Source of the DNA: DATFVA01 sp963815785
Lineage (GTDB): Bacteria > Bacteroidota > Ignavibacteria > Ignavibacteriales > Ignavibacteriaceae
Direction of reading: 5' to 3'
Length of the DNA stretch: 64,000 nucleotides
NCBI GenBank assembly: GCA_963815785.1
Contig: CAWFHZ010000007.1
Location: 930,001-994,000, forward strand
In this document: positions 37,972-46,602 of the stretch, piece after piece
Position numbering within the stretch: the stretch's first letter is position 1
Layout of the letters: every line of letters starts with the position of its first letter
The notes under the pieces: model-generated
Databases searched by the model: none
What the model was told of the DNA's origin: nothing
What the model saw: the letters and a program-made list of their open reading frames with translations, nothing else
Translations under genes and position numbers: made by a program

Positions 37972-39489
37972 TTAGGCTTTTACTTCATCGACATCCTGAA
38001 CAAACATTACCATAACTCCTGCAAATATCATTGAAGCGCCGCCTAAAAGTAAGGCGTAAATTGCTTCACCGCCGAAAGGAACTCTTACAAACCAGCCGAG
38101 AATTGCTGCTGCAGTAATCTGGGGAATTACAATGAAGAAATTAAATATTCCCATATACACTCCCATCTTCTCGGGCGGTATTGATCCTGCAAGAATTGCA
38201 TAAGGCATTGCCAGAATTGAAGCCCATGCAAGTCCGATTCCTAATTCGGATATTAAAAGAAGATCAGGGTTTTGAATCACATAAAAAGAAGCAAATGCAA
38301 TACCACCGATTACAAGGCTTATCATATGAACACTTTTTCTGCTTGTTCTTTTAGCAAGCCACACTAATACAAAAGCCATAATTGCCGCAAAACCATTATA
38401 CACAGACATTAGAACACCAACCCAGTCGGCACCTTTATTAAATAATTCTGAAGTCGGATCAGTAGCGCCATAAATATGATGAGTGACTGCAGGAGTTGTG
38501 TATATCCACATTGCAAATAAGGCAAACCATGAAAAGAATTGAACCACAGCAAGTTGTTTCATGGTTTTAGGCATTTTATACAGATCATTTGTAACGACTA
38601 CAAAACCATTTTTAGTATTTCCGGATTTTGTCATCAGTCCCGCAATAAACTGAACAATGCCGAAAGCGATTAAACCGAAAAACAAAACGTAAAGTCCAAA
38701 ATCATTTTCTCTTAAGATGAAAAAAAGTATTGCGGAACAGACTAAACCGGCTGATAACCATATAAATCCATTTGTAAAAAATTTTGATGATGAAACATCT
38801 ATAGGAGTTTTAAAATCAGGATGATTGATGGATGATGCTTCACTTTCAGAAAACTTTTTTAATTCTTCAGGGGAATATTCCTTTGTGGTTGCAACCGTCC
38901 AGAGAACAGCCAGAAAAAATATTGCACCTCCGATATAAAAAGAAAACTTCACCGAATCCGGTATTTGTCCAGAGGGAGCAGTATTTGCTATGCTAAACCA
39001 GTTTGTCAGCATATAAGGAAGAGCAGAAGCGACAACAGCCCCGATACCTATAAAAAAACTTTGCATTGAATAACCGATTGTACGCTGTTCCGAAGGAAGG
39101 TTATCTGCAACAAACGCACGGAAAGGTTCCATAGAAATATTTATAGAGGCATCCATAATCCAGAGCATACCTGCCGCAATCCATAGGGAAGGAGAGTTTG
39201 GCATAAATATAATTGCGATAGATGCCAGAATTGCTCCTCCAAAAAAATAAGGTCTTCTTCTGCCAAGTCTTGTCCACGTTTTATCGCTGAAATGTCCGAT
39301 GATTGGCTGAATTATCAATCCTGTTACAGGAGCTGCAATCCAGAGTATCGGAATTGAATCAATATCTGCACCAAGAGTTTCAAAGATTCTGCTTACGTTT
39401 GCATTCTGAAGTGCGAAGCCGAATTGAATACCAAGAAATCCGAAACTCATATTCCAGATTTGCCAGAAGCTTAGCCGGGGTTTTTGCAT
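37972..39489 (-). CDS. MFS sugar transporter (SLC45/GPH-like)
   Basis: This 505-residue transporter has twelve predicted helices. The first block 'WQIWNMSFGFLGIQFGFALQNANVSRIFETLG' and 'GRRRPYFFGGAI' (about 78-88, the usual RxGRRRP loop) place it with the SLC45/GPH-type sugar symporters that move maltose, sucrose or similar sugars with protons. It is convergent with the ABC sugar transporter (72-base gap), so two systems for related sugars may stand side by side. A large cytoplasmic loop (about 205-240) separates the halves. Confidence 0.88.
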   Translation of the reverse strand: MQKPRLSFWQIWNMSFGFLGIQFGFALQNANVSRIFETLGADIDSIPILWIAAPVTGLIIQPIIGHFSDKTWTRLGRRRPYFFGGAILASIAIIFMPNSPSLWIAAGMLWIMDASINISMEPFRAFVADNLPSEQRTIGYSMQSFFIGIGAVVASALPYMLTNWFSIANTAPSGQIPDSVKFSFYIGGAIFFLAVLWTVATTKEYSPEELKKFSESEASSINHPDFKTPIDVSSSKFFTNGFIWLSAGLVCSAILFFILRENDFGLYVLFFGLIAFGIVQFIAGLMTKSGNTKNGFVVVTNDLYKMPKTMKQLAVVQFFSWFALFAMWIYTTPAVTHHIYGATDPTSELFNKGADWVGVLMSVYNGFAAIMAFVLVWLAKRTSRKSVHMISLVIGGIAFASFYVIQNPDLLLISELGIGLAWASILAMPYAILAGSIPPEKMGVYMGIFNFFIVIPQITAAAILGWFVRVPFGGEAIYALLLGGASMIFAGVMVMFVQDVDEVKA

Positions 39490-39692
39490 ATGCTGTTCCT
39501 TTTAGAAAAGAAATCTTGAACGGCAAAAACTTAGTCTTTTTTTAGATTTAATACAAAAGGATTCCAACGAAAGCGATTTTGAAATTTGTTAAAGAAATTT
39601 TAAAAATGGGTGGAAGTGTATTCATTTTTCGAATAAGTTAATGGTCAACCCAAAAACTATTTTTAAAATTAAAATTTCCGGAGACAAGTTTT

Positions 39693-40427
39693 ATGTTTAA
39701 GAAATTAATTTTTCTGGCTTCACTCATTTTTTTATCCTCGGTTTTAACCTCAGCACAGGTTCCTGATAAATTTACAAACCTGCAGGTATTACCAAAATTA
39801 ATTTCAAAGGATAATCTTCTTGACGTTATGAGATCTTTCAGCGGCGGACTTGGAGTTCATTGCGAATTTTGCCACGTTGAAAATGAAGATACACATAAGA
39901 CTGATTTTGCTTCTGATGATAAACCTGAAAAAAATGAAGCACGAATTATGTTGAAGATGGTTGCAGGAATTAATAAAGATTACCTTTCTCAATTATCGGA
40001 ATATTCTAAAGATATTATGCAGGTTAAATGTGTAACATGTCATCGCGGGAATAAAAAACCTGAAATGCTGGAGGATGTGCTTCTATCAACTATAAAAGAT
40101 AAAGGTCTTCCGGAAGCAATAACAACTTATCATCAACTACACGATCAGTATTATGGAAGTTTTACCTATGATTTTTCAGATCATACGCTTGTAAAGCTGA
40201 TAGAAATGTTGAATGATGAAAAAAGATATGACGATGCGATCGGGATTGCAAATCTGAATATTGAAATGTACCCGCAATCGGGTGTTGCATTTTACGGATT
40301 AGGTGAAGCTTACCAGGCGAAAGGAGATAAAGATAACGCGCTAAAAAATTATCAAAAGGCAAAAGATTTGATGCCGGAAGGCGCCAGGTTTATTGATAGA
40401 AAAATTCAGGAGCTTCAGCAGGAATAA
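39693..40427 (+). CDS. Dihaem c-type cytochrome with C-terminal TPR
   Basis: This is a secreted protein of 244 residues: a signal peptide to about 21 (TSAQ), then two haem motifs CEFCH (57-61) and CVTCH (113-117), with Met86 and Met89 between them as possible axial ligands. The spacing is that of the photosynthetic reaction-centre cytochrome subunit family (Pfam PF02276 type), which is found in many non-photosynthetic Bacteroidota. A TPR-like helical region (about 170-240, 'GVAFYGLGEAYQAKGDKDNALKNYQKA') follows. Redox partner unknown; no other respiratory gene is near. Confidence 0.85.
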   Translation: MFKKLIFLASLIFLSSVLTSAQVPDKFTNLQVLPKLISKDNLLDVMRSFSGGLGVHCEFCHVENEDTHKTDFASDDKPEKNEARIMLKMVAGINKDYLSQLSEYSKDIMQVKCVTCHRGNKKPEMLEDVLLSTIKDKGLPEAITTYHQLHDQYYGSFTYDFSDHTLVKLIEMLNDEKRYDDAIGIANLNIEMYPQSGVAFYGLGEAYQAKGDKDNALKNYQKAKDLMPEGARFIDRKIQELQQE

Positions 40428-40438
40428 TTAAATCTAGT

Positions 40439-41005
40439 ATGAAGATTGCACTGATAGATAACAATGATTCGTTTACTTATAACATCGTTGATTTAATAAG
40501 GAAAATTCGTGGATTTAAACCTGCAGTTATTTCATCTGATGCAATTGACCTACGTGAACTTGGGAAGTATCAAAAGTTAATAATTTCTCCGGGTCCGGGA
40601 TTACCGGATGATTTTCCTGTGTTGAAAGAAATCATTAACGCTTTTTATACTAAAAAACCAATGCTTGGAATTTGTCTCGGTCACGAAGCAATTGCTCAGT
40701 TTTTTGGAGCAAAATTAGTTCGTCTTCCCGGTGTAATACACGGCCAGCCAAAAGAAATACGTGTACTGAGTAATTCTGTTATCTTCAACAGAATCCCGGA
40801 AAAATTTAATGTTGGGTTATACCATTCCTGGGTAATAGATAAAAACCATCTTCCTGATGAATTGGAAATAACATCACTATCAATGGAAGAAAATATTATG
40901 TCTTTTCAGCACAGGGAGTTAAAGTTATTTGGAGTTCAGTTTCATCCCGAATCTATTATTACTGAATTCGGAAAAGAATTAATGGAAAATTTTTTGGAAA
41001 TATAA
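40439..41005 (+). CDS. pabA: Aminodeoxychorismate/anthranilate synthase glutamine amidotransferase
   Basis: This class I glutaminase subunit makes ammonia for a chorismate-using partner. The catalytic cysteine is Cys79 in GICLGHEA, and His and Glu are in 'GVQFHPES' near the end. 'SPGPGLPDDFPVLKEI' is also typical. Such proteins can serve both PabB and TrpE; here the following gene is a PabB-type synthase and pabC follows, so folate synthesis is the main role inferred. Length 188 is normal. Confidence 0.9.
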   Translation: MKIALIDNNDSFTYNIVDLIRKIRGFKPAVISSDAIDLRELGKYQKLIISPGPGLPDDFPVLKEIINAFYTKKPMLGICLGHEAIAQFFGAKLVRLPGVIHGQPKEIRVLSNSVIFNRIPEKFNVGLYHSWVIDKNHLPDELEITSLSMEENIMSFQHRELKLFGVQFHPESIITEFGKELMENFLEI

Positions 41006-41015
41006 ATTTATGCCA

Positions 41016-41062
41016 TTGTGTCCTTGCGGAGAAAAATAAATAAACTGCTGAGTCGCAAAGGC
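41016..41062. repeat. Copy of degenerate intergenic inverted repeat before pabB
   Basis: A left arm TTGTGTCCTTGCGG (41016-41029) and a right arm CGCAAAGGCACAAAG (41054-41068) form an imperfect inverted repeat around an A-rich centre. The right side shares 17 of 20 positions with 37013-37032. The GTG at 41018 that opens a longer frame lies within this repeat. Confidence 0.55.
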
Positions 41063-41086
41063 ACAAAGATCACTCAAATACACACA

Positions 41087-42058
41087 ATGGAACTCAAAAA
41101 TTTCGAAGATAAATTAAAAAGATTCGGTTCATCAAATTCTCCTTTCTTTTTTTTAATTGATTTTGAATTAAAGAAACCATTTGTATGCAAACTGGAAGAG
41201 ACAGAAAAAAACAGAATTTATTTTGATATAAAAGGAAAGACCAATTTTAATTTAGATAAAGCCAAAAAGATAATTTCAATATTTAAAAAGTATCCTGTTC
41301 AAAAAGAAATATATTTTGATGCTTTTAAGGAAGTAACAGAACACATTCGTCGTGGAGATACTTATTTAGTAAATCTCACATTCCCCACAAAACTTGAAAT
41401 CGATAATTCACTGGAAGATTTATTTTGTGCTGCGAAAGCACCATATAAATTATTATTTAAAAATGAATTCCTGATTTTTTCTCCTGAATGTTTTATTAAG
41501 ATTATTGATGATCAAATATTCTCTTATCCAATGAAAGGAACTATTGATGCATCTATTCCAAATGCAGAAGAAAAATTATTAGGTAATGCGAAAGAAATAT
41601 TTGAACACAATACAATTGTAGATTTAATCAGAAATGATCTTTCAATTATTTCGACTGACGTTAAAGTCACAAAATTCCGTTACATCGATAAGATTCACAC
41701 AAACCAGAAAGATTTATTACAGGTTAGTTCGGAGATAAGAGGAAATCTTTCCAAAGACTGGAACCATAACCTTAATGACCTTTTGTTAAAAATGCTTCCA
41801 GCCGGTTCGATATGCGGCGCACCAAAGCAGAAGACGGTTGAAATTATAGAAAAGGCTGAAAAGAAAGACAGAGGATATTTTACAGGAATATTCGGAATTT
41901 ATGATGGTGTGAATTTAGATTGTGCTGTTAACATCCGGTTTATTGAACAAACTGAAAATGGATTGCAATTCAGAAGCGGTGGCGGAATTACTGCTTTGAG
42001 TGATCCGGAATCAGAATACAATGAAATGATAAACAAAGTTTATGTACCCGCTGGTTGA
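41087..42058 (+). CDS. pabB: Aminodeoxychorismate synthase component I
   Basis: This synthase adds ammonia to chorismate to give 4-amino-4-deoxychorismate for folate. Active-site blocks typical of TrpE/PabB are 'HIRRGDTYLVNLT', 'YPMKGTIDAS', 'DLIRNDLSII', 'LPAGSICGAPKQKTVEIIEKAE' and 'IRFIE..RSGGGITALSDPESEYNE'. At about 323 residues it is the short form without the N-terminal Trp-binding domain. ATG 41087 is chosen because the upstream frame (GTG at 41018) is spacer repeat sequence. Ends 17 bases into pabC. Confidence 0.9.
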   Translation: MELKNFEDKLKRFGSSNSPFFFLIDFELKKPFVCKLEETEKNRIYFDIKGKTNFNLDKAKKIISIFKKYPVQKEIYFDAFKEVTEHIRRGDTYLVNLTFPTKLEIDNSLEDLFCAAKAPYKLLFKNEFLIFSPECFIKIIDDQIFSYPMKGTIDASIPNAEEKLLGNAKEIFEHNTIVDLIRNDLSIISTDVKVTKFRYIDKIHTNQKDLLQVSSEIRGNLSKDWNHNLNDLLLKMLPAGSICGAPKQKTVEIIEKAEKKDRGYFTGIFGIYDGVNLDCAVNIRFIEQTENGLQFRSGGGITALSDPESEYNEMINKVYVPAG

Positions 42059-42641
42059 AACAATAAAGGTTATTGACGGAACTCCGCAAAATTTATTCTG
42101 GCATCAAAAGAGGATTGATCTTTCATTTTAAAAAACTTTTAAAAACGAATCAAATATTAAAATTGAAGAAACTCTTTCTATCCCGGATGAATTTAAAAGA
42201 GGAATAGTTAAAGCCCGCTTTCTTTATAATCAAAAATCTTTCACAACAGAATTTAAAAGTTATATGACTCCCGTAATAAAATCGCTCAAACTTATAGAGA
42301 ACAATAATATTCATTACCCTTTAAAATTTACTGATAGAACCTCTATCCAAAATATGTTAAAAGAAAAAGGGGAGTGTGATGATATTCTGATTCTTAGGAA
42401 CGGTAGAGTTACTGATTCATCAATTGCAAACATTGTTTTTTTCGATGGGAATAAATGGTACACACCGGAATTTCCGCTGTTAAATGGAACTACGAGGGAG
42501 AGACTATTGAGTGAGAAGAAAATCTTCACACGGGATATCACCTTAAAAAGCCTGAAATTATTTTCTCATTTTACATTAATTAATTCAATGCTTGATTTTA
42601 ATGAACAGGAGAAAATCGAACTTTCATCTATTCAATCCTAA
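42042..42641 (+). pseudogene. Aminotransferase class IV (PabC-like), broken by an in-frame stop
   Basis: This would be the aminodeoxychorismate lyase that releases 4-aminobenzoate. Reading from ATG 42042, a recognisable start (YPLVETIKVIDGTPQNLFWHQKRIDLSF) is followed by a TAA at 42129-42131. The same frame then continues with the rest of the protein (from 42132) to 42641, including 'KFTDRT' and 'LNGTTRERLL'. A substitution is possible, or a paired homopolymer change (one extra T and one missing T in a run nearby), which would give 'SFKKLFKN'. With the stop read through, the product is 199 residues, the length of short PabC-like proteins in this phylum. A caller that needs an open frame reports only 42264-42641. 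Confidence 0.7.
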
Positions 42642-42837
42642 ATTTAGAACTTAATAGAAATTTTTCTTGCTTTTTATCTTTAAATTTCTGAATATAGTTT
42701 TACTATCGAAGCCAACCTTGATTAAATAAGTACTTATAATGAAAATAAGAACTTTCTGGGAATAGAATTTATAAAAATCAACTGGATTTAAGTCCTATTA
42801 AATTCAGATCATAAATTCATTTAAGGAGTCAGAAATC

Positions 42838-44055
42838 ATGAAAAATTTAGTTCTGTTTTTTATTTTGATTTGTTTTACGAATAGTTTCCCCCAATGGGTT
42901 CAATCTAATTCCGGTATGGGTAATCAGTCAGTCGGAGCTTTAATTTCAGATGGAGATTCATTGTATGCAGGTTGTATTTTCGGCATTTTCAAAAGTACTG
43001 ATGAAGGAGACAACTGGTTCGCAATTAACAATGGGCTTCCTTCTGTAGTTAATTTTTATGCAATGGCCCGAAGTGGAAATTTCTTAATAGCAGGTGGAGA
43101 TTCCCCTGGTATTTGGCTTTCATCTGATAATGGAGCTGATTGGTTCCAAACTACTAATGGTGTGGATAGCGAAGAATATGTCCAATCTTTTTTTGTTGAT
43201 GGAAATAATGTTTATGCTGCCATTGGTTATCCACCTGCAGTCGGTATTTCATCTGATAATGGAAACAACTGGACCAAATCAACTAACGGTTTATCCTCAA
43301 ATGGTCTGATAACCGGAGTTACTAAGCTTGGGACTACTTTATTTGCTACACATAGTGCTCTTGGAGTTTATATATCAACTGATAATGGTTCAAACTGGAC
43401 TCTTATTCCGGGAGCAATTGGAGCGCAGGACAAAAATGCTATAATTAATATGGGTACAAATCTTTGTGTTGCTGCAACTAATGGTGTGTGGACATCGACA
43501 GATGCTGGTGGAACATGGACTCACAATTTGACCACAGGGATAATTTCAGGATTTGGACAGGAAGGAACTCATTTATACGCTGTCGGGGAACTTCCTCCTT
43601 ATAGTTCAGCCAACAATGGTATAAACTGGACTCCGGTCGATGATAACGGGCTTGCAGGAACAATTTTTAATACTATGCAATTTACAACTCATTATGCGTT
43701 TATAAACACTTTTGGTGCCGGGGTATTCCGAAGAAATATTACGGAGATAACAGGAATAAGTCAACATAGGTTAAGTAATTTACCTGATAAGTTTATCCTG
43801 CAACAGAATTTTCCGAATCCATTTAATCCTTCGACTAAAATAAGGTACACAGTCCTTTCAGGCAGTTTTGAACAAATACGAATAGAAGTATATGATATCC
43901 TTGGTAATAAAGTAAAAACCCTGGTAAATGAAGAAAAACCTGCAGGCACTTATGAAATAAATTTTGATGCTGGTGAACTTTCCAGCGGGGTTTACTACTA
44001 TAAAATGATTTCAGGCAATAATACGAATGTAAAGAAAATGTTATTGCTTAAATGA
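42838..44055 (+). CDS. Secreted beta-propeller protein with T9SS sorting domain
   Basis: This 405-residue protein has a signal peptide (to about 19) and repeats of the BNR/sortilin kind ('SSDNGNNWTKS', 'STDNGSNWTLI', 'STDEGDNWFAI', 'SSDNGADWFQT'), forming a propeller of about seven blades. The last about 95 residues (from 'LPDKFILQQNFPNPFNPSTKI') are the type A C-terminal signal for the type IX secretion system. So the protein is surface-bound or released. The function of the propeller is not evident. A clear terminator follows. Confidence 0.88.
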   Translation: MKNLVLFFILICFTNSFPQWVQSNSGMGNQSVGALISDGDSLYAGCIFGIFKSTDEGDNWFAINNGLPSVVNFYAMARSGNFLIAGGDSPGIWLSSDNGADWFQTTNGVDSEEYVQSFFVDGNNVYAAIGYPPAVGISSDNGNNWTKSTNGLSSNGLITGVTKLGTTLFATHSALGVYISTDNGSNWTLIPGAIGAQDKNAIINMGTNLCVAATNGVWTSTDAGGTWTHNLTTGIISGFGQEGTHLYAVGELPPYSSANNGINWTPVDDNGLAGTIFNTMQFTTHYAFINTFGAGVFRRNITEITGISQHRLSNLPDKFILQQNFPNPFNPSTKIRYTVLSGSFEQIRIEVYDILGNKVKTLVNEEKPAGTYEINFDAGELSSGVYYYKMISGNNTNVKKMLLLK

Positions 44056-44087
44056 TTTGAATAAGAGTGAAGTAATTCAATATTAGA

Positions 44088-44112
44088 CCCCGCCTTATAC
44101 GCGGGGTTTTTT
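44088..44112 (+). terminator. Rho-independent terminator after T9SS protein gene
   Basis: CCCCGC (44088-44093) and GCGGGG (44101-44106) form a perfect 6-bp GC stem around a 7-base loop, followed by six Ts. It lies 33 bases after the stop codon. Confidence 0.9.
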
Positions 44113-44300
44113 ATATCTTCACTTAGTATAATAATTACAAAAAGCTTGAACACGTGAGTTTTTTAAAAGAGTAATTAGAAATAGTCTGGAGATTGGATAT
44201 AAAAAGATTGAATTGAGTAAGATGAAGTAATGACAAAGTATTTTTATCAAATTTTTGATATTTTGCCTCACTCAATAAATAATATTAGCTCGATTGTTAA

Positions 44301-45347
44301 ATGAATAAAAATCCAGAGTCAACTTCCAAAAGAAAAAAGGAACACATCGAACTGTGTCTAACAGATAAAGTAGCTTTTAAAAAAAAAACAAACGGGTTTG
44401 AGAATTACGAGTTTAAACATTTTGCAATTACTGAAGTAGATCTTTCCAGGATATCATTAGCCACTAATTTTCTCGATAAAAAAATTGACTACCCTTTCCT
44501 GATCTCCTGCATGACCGGGGGAACAACTGAAGCAGAAAACATCAATGCACGACTTTCTGTTGCAGCTCATAAATTAAATATTGCTCTTGGGGTTGGCAGC
44601 CAGCGGCAGGCACTGGAAAATAAAGAGTATCACAATACATATAAAGTTATAAGGAAAAATGCACCATCCATTCCTATACTCGGGAATATTGGTGCTGCTC
44701 AGGTTGTAAAGATGGACACATTTGATTCTATTGATTTACTTATCGATCTTATTGAAGCTGACGCAATGGTTGTTCATGTTAATCCACTGCAGGAATTAAT
44801 ACAGCGGGGAGGAGAGCCTGAGTTTAATGGCCTTACAAAAAAAATAAAGAAGATGGTTAAGCAGATTAAAGTTCCCGTTTTGGTTAAGGAAGTAGGAGCC
44901 GGTATATCAGAAAAAGCTGCCGGGAGACTTCTTGATTGTGGAGTTTCCGGAATTGATGTTGCTGGAGCCGGCGGTACAAGCTGGGCAGGTGTTGAAATTT
45001 TACGGAATGAAAATAAGGATTATGAAGAGTTCTGGGATTGGGGATTACCGACCTCATATTGTATAAGAACAATTTCAAAGCTGAAGAAAAAATATGATTT
45101 TACTTTAATCGGTTCCGGTGGAATTAATTCCTCCTTTGATGCCGCCAAAGCAATTGCTCTTGGATCAGATATAGTAGCATCTGCAAGAAAAGTATTACAG
45201 ACTCTTGATTCAGCAAGCACAGATGGTGTTGTGAAAATGGTTAAAAACTGGTTCGATAACGTGAAGAGAATAATGTTTCTTACAGGCTCTTCTTCTTTAA
45301 AAGATTTTAAAAACGATAAATTGATTTTGCGGGAAAAATTATTTTGA
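44301..45347 (+). CDS. fni: Type 2 isopentenyl-diphosphate delta-isomerase
   Basis: This FMN-dependent enzyme interconverts IPP and DMAPP. The TIM-barrel motifs are clear: 'SCMTGGTTEAENIN' (about 69-82), 'GVGSQRQAL' (about 98-106), 'HVNPLQELIQRGGEPEF' (about 158-174) and 'VKEVGAGIS', 'DVAGAGGTSW', 'GSGGI..SFDAAKAIALG'. Length 348 is normal. It leads an isoprenoid and phosphotransferase run; the next start TTG overlaps its stop (TTGA). Confidence 0.95.
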   Translation: MNKNPESTSKRKKEHIELCLTDKVAFKKKTNGFENYEFKHFAITEVDLSRISLATNFLDKKIDYPFLISCMTGGTTEAENINARLSVAAHKLNIALGVGSQRQALENKEYHNTYKVIRKNAPSIPILGNIGAAQVVKMDTFDSIDLLIDLIEADAMVVHVNPLQELIQRGGEPEFNGLTKKIKKMVKQIKVPVLVKEVGAGISEKAAGRLLDCGVSGIDVAGAGGTSWAGVEILRNENKDYEEFWDWGLPTSYCIRTISKLKKKYDFTLIGSGGINSSFDAAKAIALGSDIVASARKVLQTLDSASTDGVVKMVKNWFDNVKRIMFLTGSSSLKDFKNDKLILREKLF

Positions 45348-46336
45348 ATAAAAGCCACAAAAAATTTAATTCACTTTACGAAAGAGAACGAAACCAGGTT
45401 GATCGGATACTGGAAAAAGTTCTTTATAAAAGAAAACCTTCAGGTCTTTATTCTCCGGCTTATTATATAATTGAGAGCGGCGGGAAAAGATTGAGACCTT
45501 TGCTGGTTCTTTTTTCAAGTAAGGCAGTTGGTGGAAAATTTTCAGATGCATACTATGCCGGGGCAGCCGTCGAACTGCTTCATAATTTTACGCTTGTACA
45601 CGATGATATTATGGATAACGCTGACAAAAGACGCGGAAGGATGACGCTCCATGTAAAATACAATAACAACACCGCTATACTCGCAGGTGACAGCTTATTG
45701 GCTATAGCTTACGAAAATCTTTTAAAAAATTGTAATGGAAATTCCAAAGAAATTCTGACTGATTTTACAAAAATACTGGTAGAGGTTTGTGAAGGACAAA
45801 GTCTGGACAAAGAATATGAGTCTGAACCGGTTGTAAATTTGAAAGACTATATCGAAATGATACGCAAGAAAACAGCGGTAATGCTTGAGATGTGTTGTTC
45901 TATTGGTGCCCGTTTGGGTAACGGAACAGAAAAAGAAATTAAAGCATTATCTTCATTCGGAAAAAATATCGGTATCGCTTTTCAGGTTCAGGATGATCTG
46001 CTTGATATAACCGCTGATGAAACTGAGTTCGGGAAAAAAATTGGCGGTGATCTAATGGAAGGAAAAAAAACATTCTTACTTATCAGCGCATTAAATAAAG
46101 CCCGTGGTAATCAAAGAAAAATGCTTGAAACTCTGATCAAATCCAAAGGAATAAAACCTGGAAAAATTGCTGAGTATAAAAAACTATATACAGATCTTGG
46201 TGTAATTGATGATGCAAAAAAAGAAATTAAAAGGTATACAAATCTTGCTTTGCGATCCGTTAAAGTCTTGAAACAAAGTGAAGACCGTGAAATATTTAGC
46301 TGGCTTGCAGAAAGTTTAATAAAACGAATTAAATAA
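45344..46336 (+). CDS. Polyprenyl diphosphate synthase (trans-prenyltransferase)
   Basis: This enzyme chains IPP onto allylic diphosphates. The first aspartate-rich motif is LVHDDIMDNAD (Asp87, Asp88, Asp91) and the second is 'QVQDDLLDIT'. At 330 residues it belongs to the FPP/GGPP-octaprenyl group; chain length depends on residues before the first motif ('AAVELLHNFTLVHDD'), where the small residue pattern permits long chains such as those of menaquinone. The TTG start is used, with a four-base overlap with the fni stop; the stop in turn overlaps ptsH's ATG (TAATG). Confidence 0.9.
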   Translation: MNKSHKKFNSLYERERNQVDRILEKVLYKRKPSGLYSPAYYIIESGGKRLRPLLVLFSSKAVGGKFSDAYYAGAAVELLHNFTLVHDDIMDNADKRRGRMTLHVKYNNNTAILAGDSLLAIAYENLLKNCNGNSKEILTDFTKILVEVCEGQSLDKEYESEPVVNLKDYIEMIRKKTAVMLEMCCSIGARLGNGTEKEIKALSSFGKNIGIAFQVQDDLLDITADETEFGKKIGGDLMEGKKTFLLISALNKARGNQRKMLETLIKSKGIKPGKIAEYKKLYTDLGVIDDAKKEIKRYTNLALRSVKVLKQSEDREIFSWLAESLIKRIK

Positions 46337-46602
46337 TGATTGAAAATACAGTACAGATTATTAACAAAGCCGGGATGCACACGCGACCGGCTGCTACAAT
46401 TGTTAAAATGGCTTCAAAATATAAATGCGAATTTTATATTTCTAAAAATGGATTGAACATTAATGGGAAAAGTATAATCGGAGTAATGACGCTTGCCGCA
46501 GAAATGGGATCAGAAGTTACTCTTAGTTTTGACGGAGAGGACGAGAAGGAAGCTGCACAAGAAATAACTGATTATTTTAAGAGAGGATTTGACGAACTTT
46601 GA
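46336..46602 (+). CDS. ptsH: Phosphocarrier protein HPr
   Basis: HPr receives phosphate from Enzyme I. It is the standard 88 residues, with His15 in 'GMHTRPA' and a Ser46 in 'NGKSIIGVM', the site phosphorylated by HPr kinase in Firmicutes-type regulation. No EII permease is present in the window, so its role may be regulatory. It is coupled to both neighbours by overlapping start and stop codons. Confidence 0.94.
   Translation: MIENTVQIINKAGMHTRPAATIVKMASKYKCEFYISKNGLNINGKSIIGVMTLAAEMGSEVTLSFDGEDEKEAAQEITDYFKRGFDEL

Noticed and set aside
39693..40427. Photosynthetic reaction centre cytochrome as evidence for phototrophy
   Set aside because: No photosynthesis genes are in the window and the family is common in non-phototrophic bacteria.
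41018..41086. GTG at 41018 as the start of pabB
   Set aside because: The added 23 residues are read from an inverted spacer repeat (41016-41068) and do not resemble PabB; ATG 41087 fits better.
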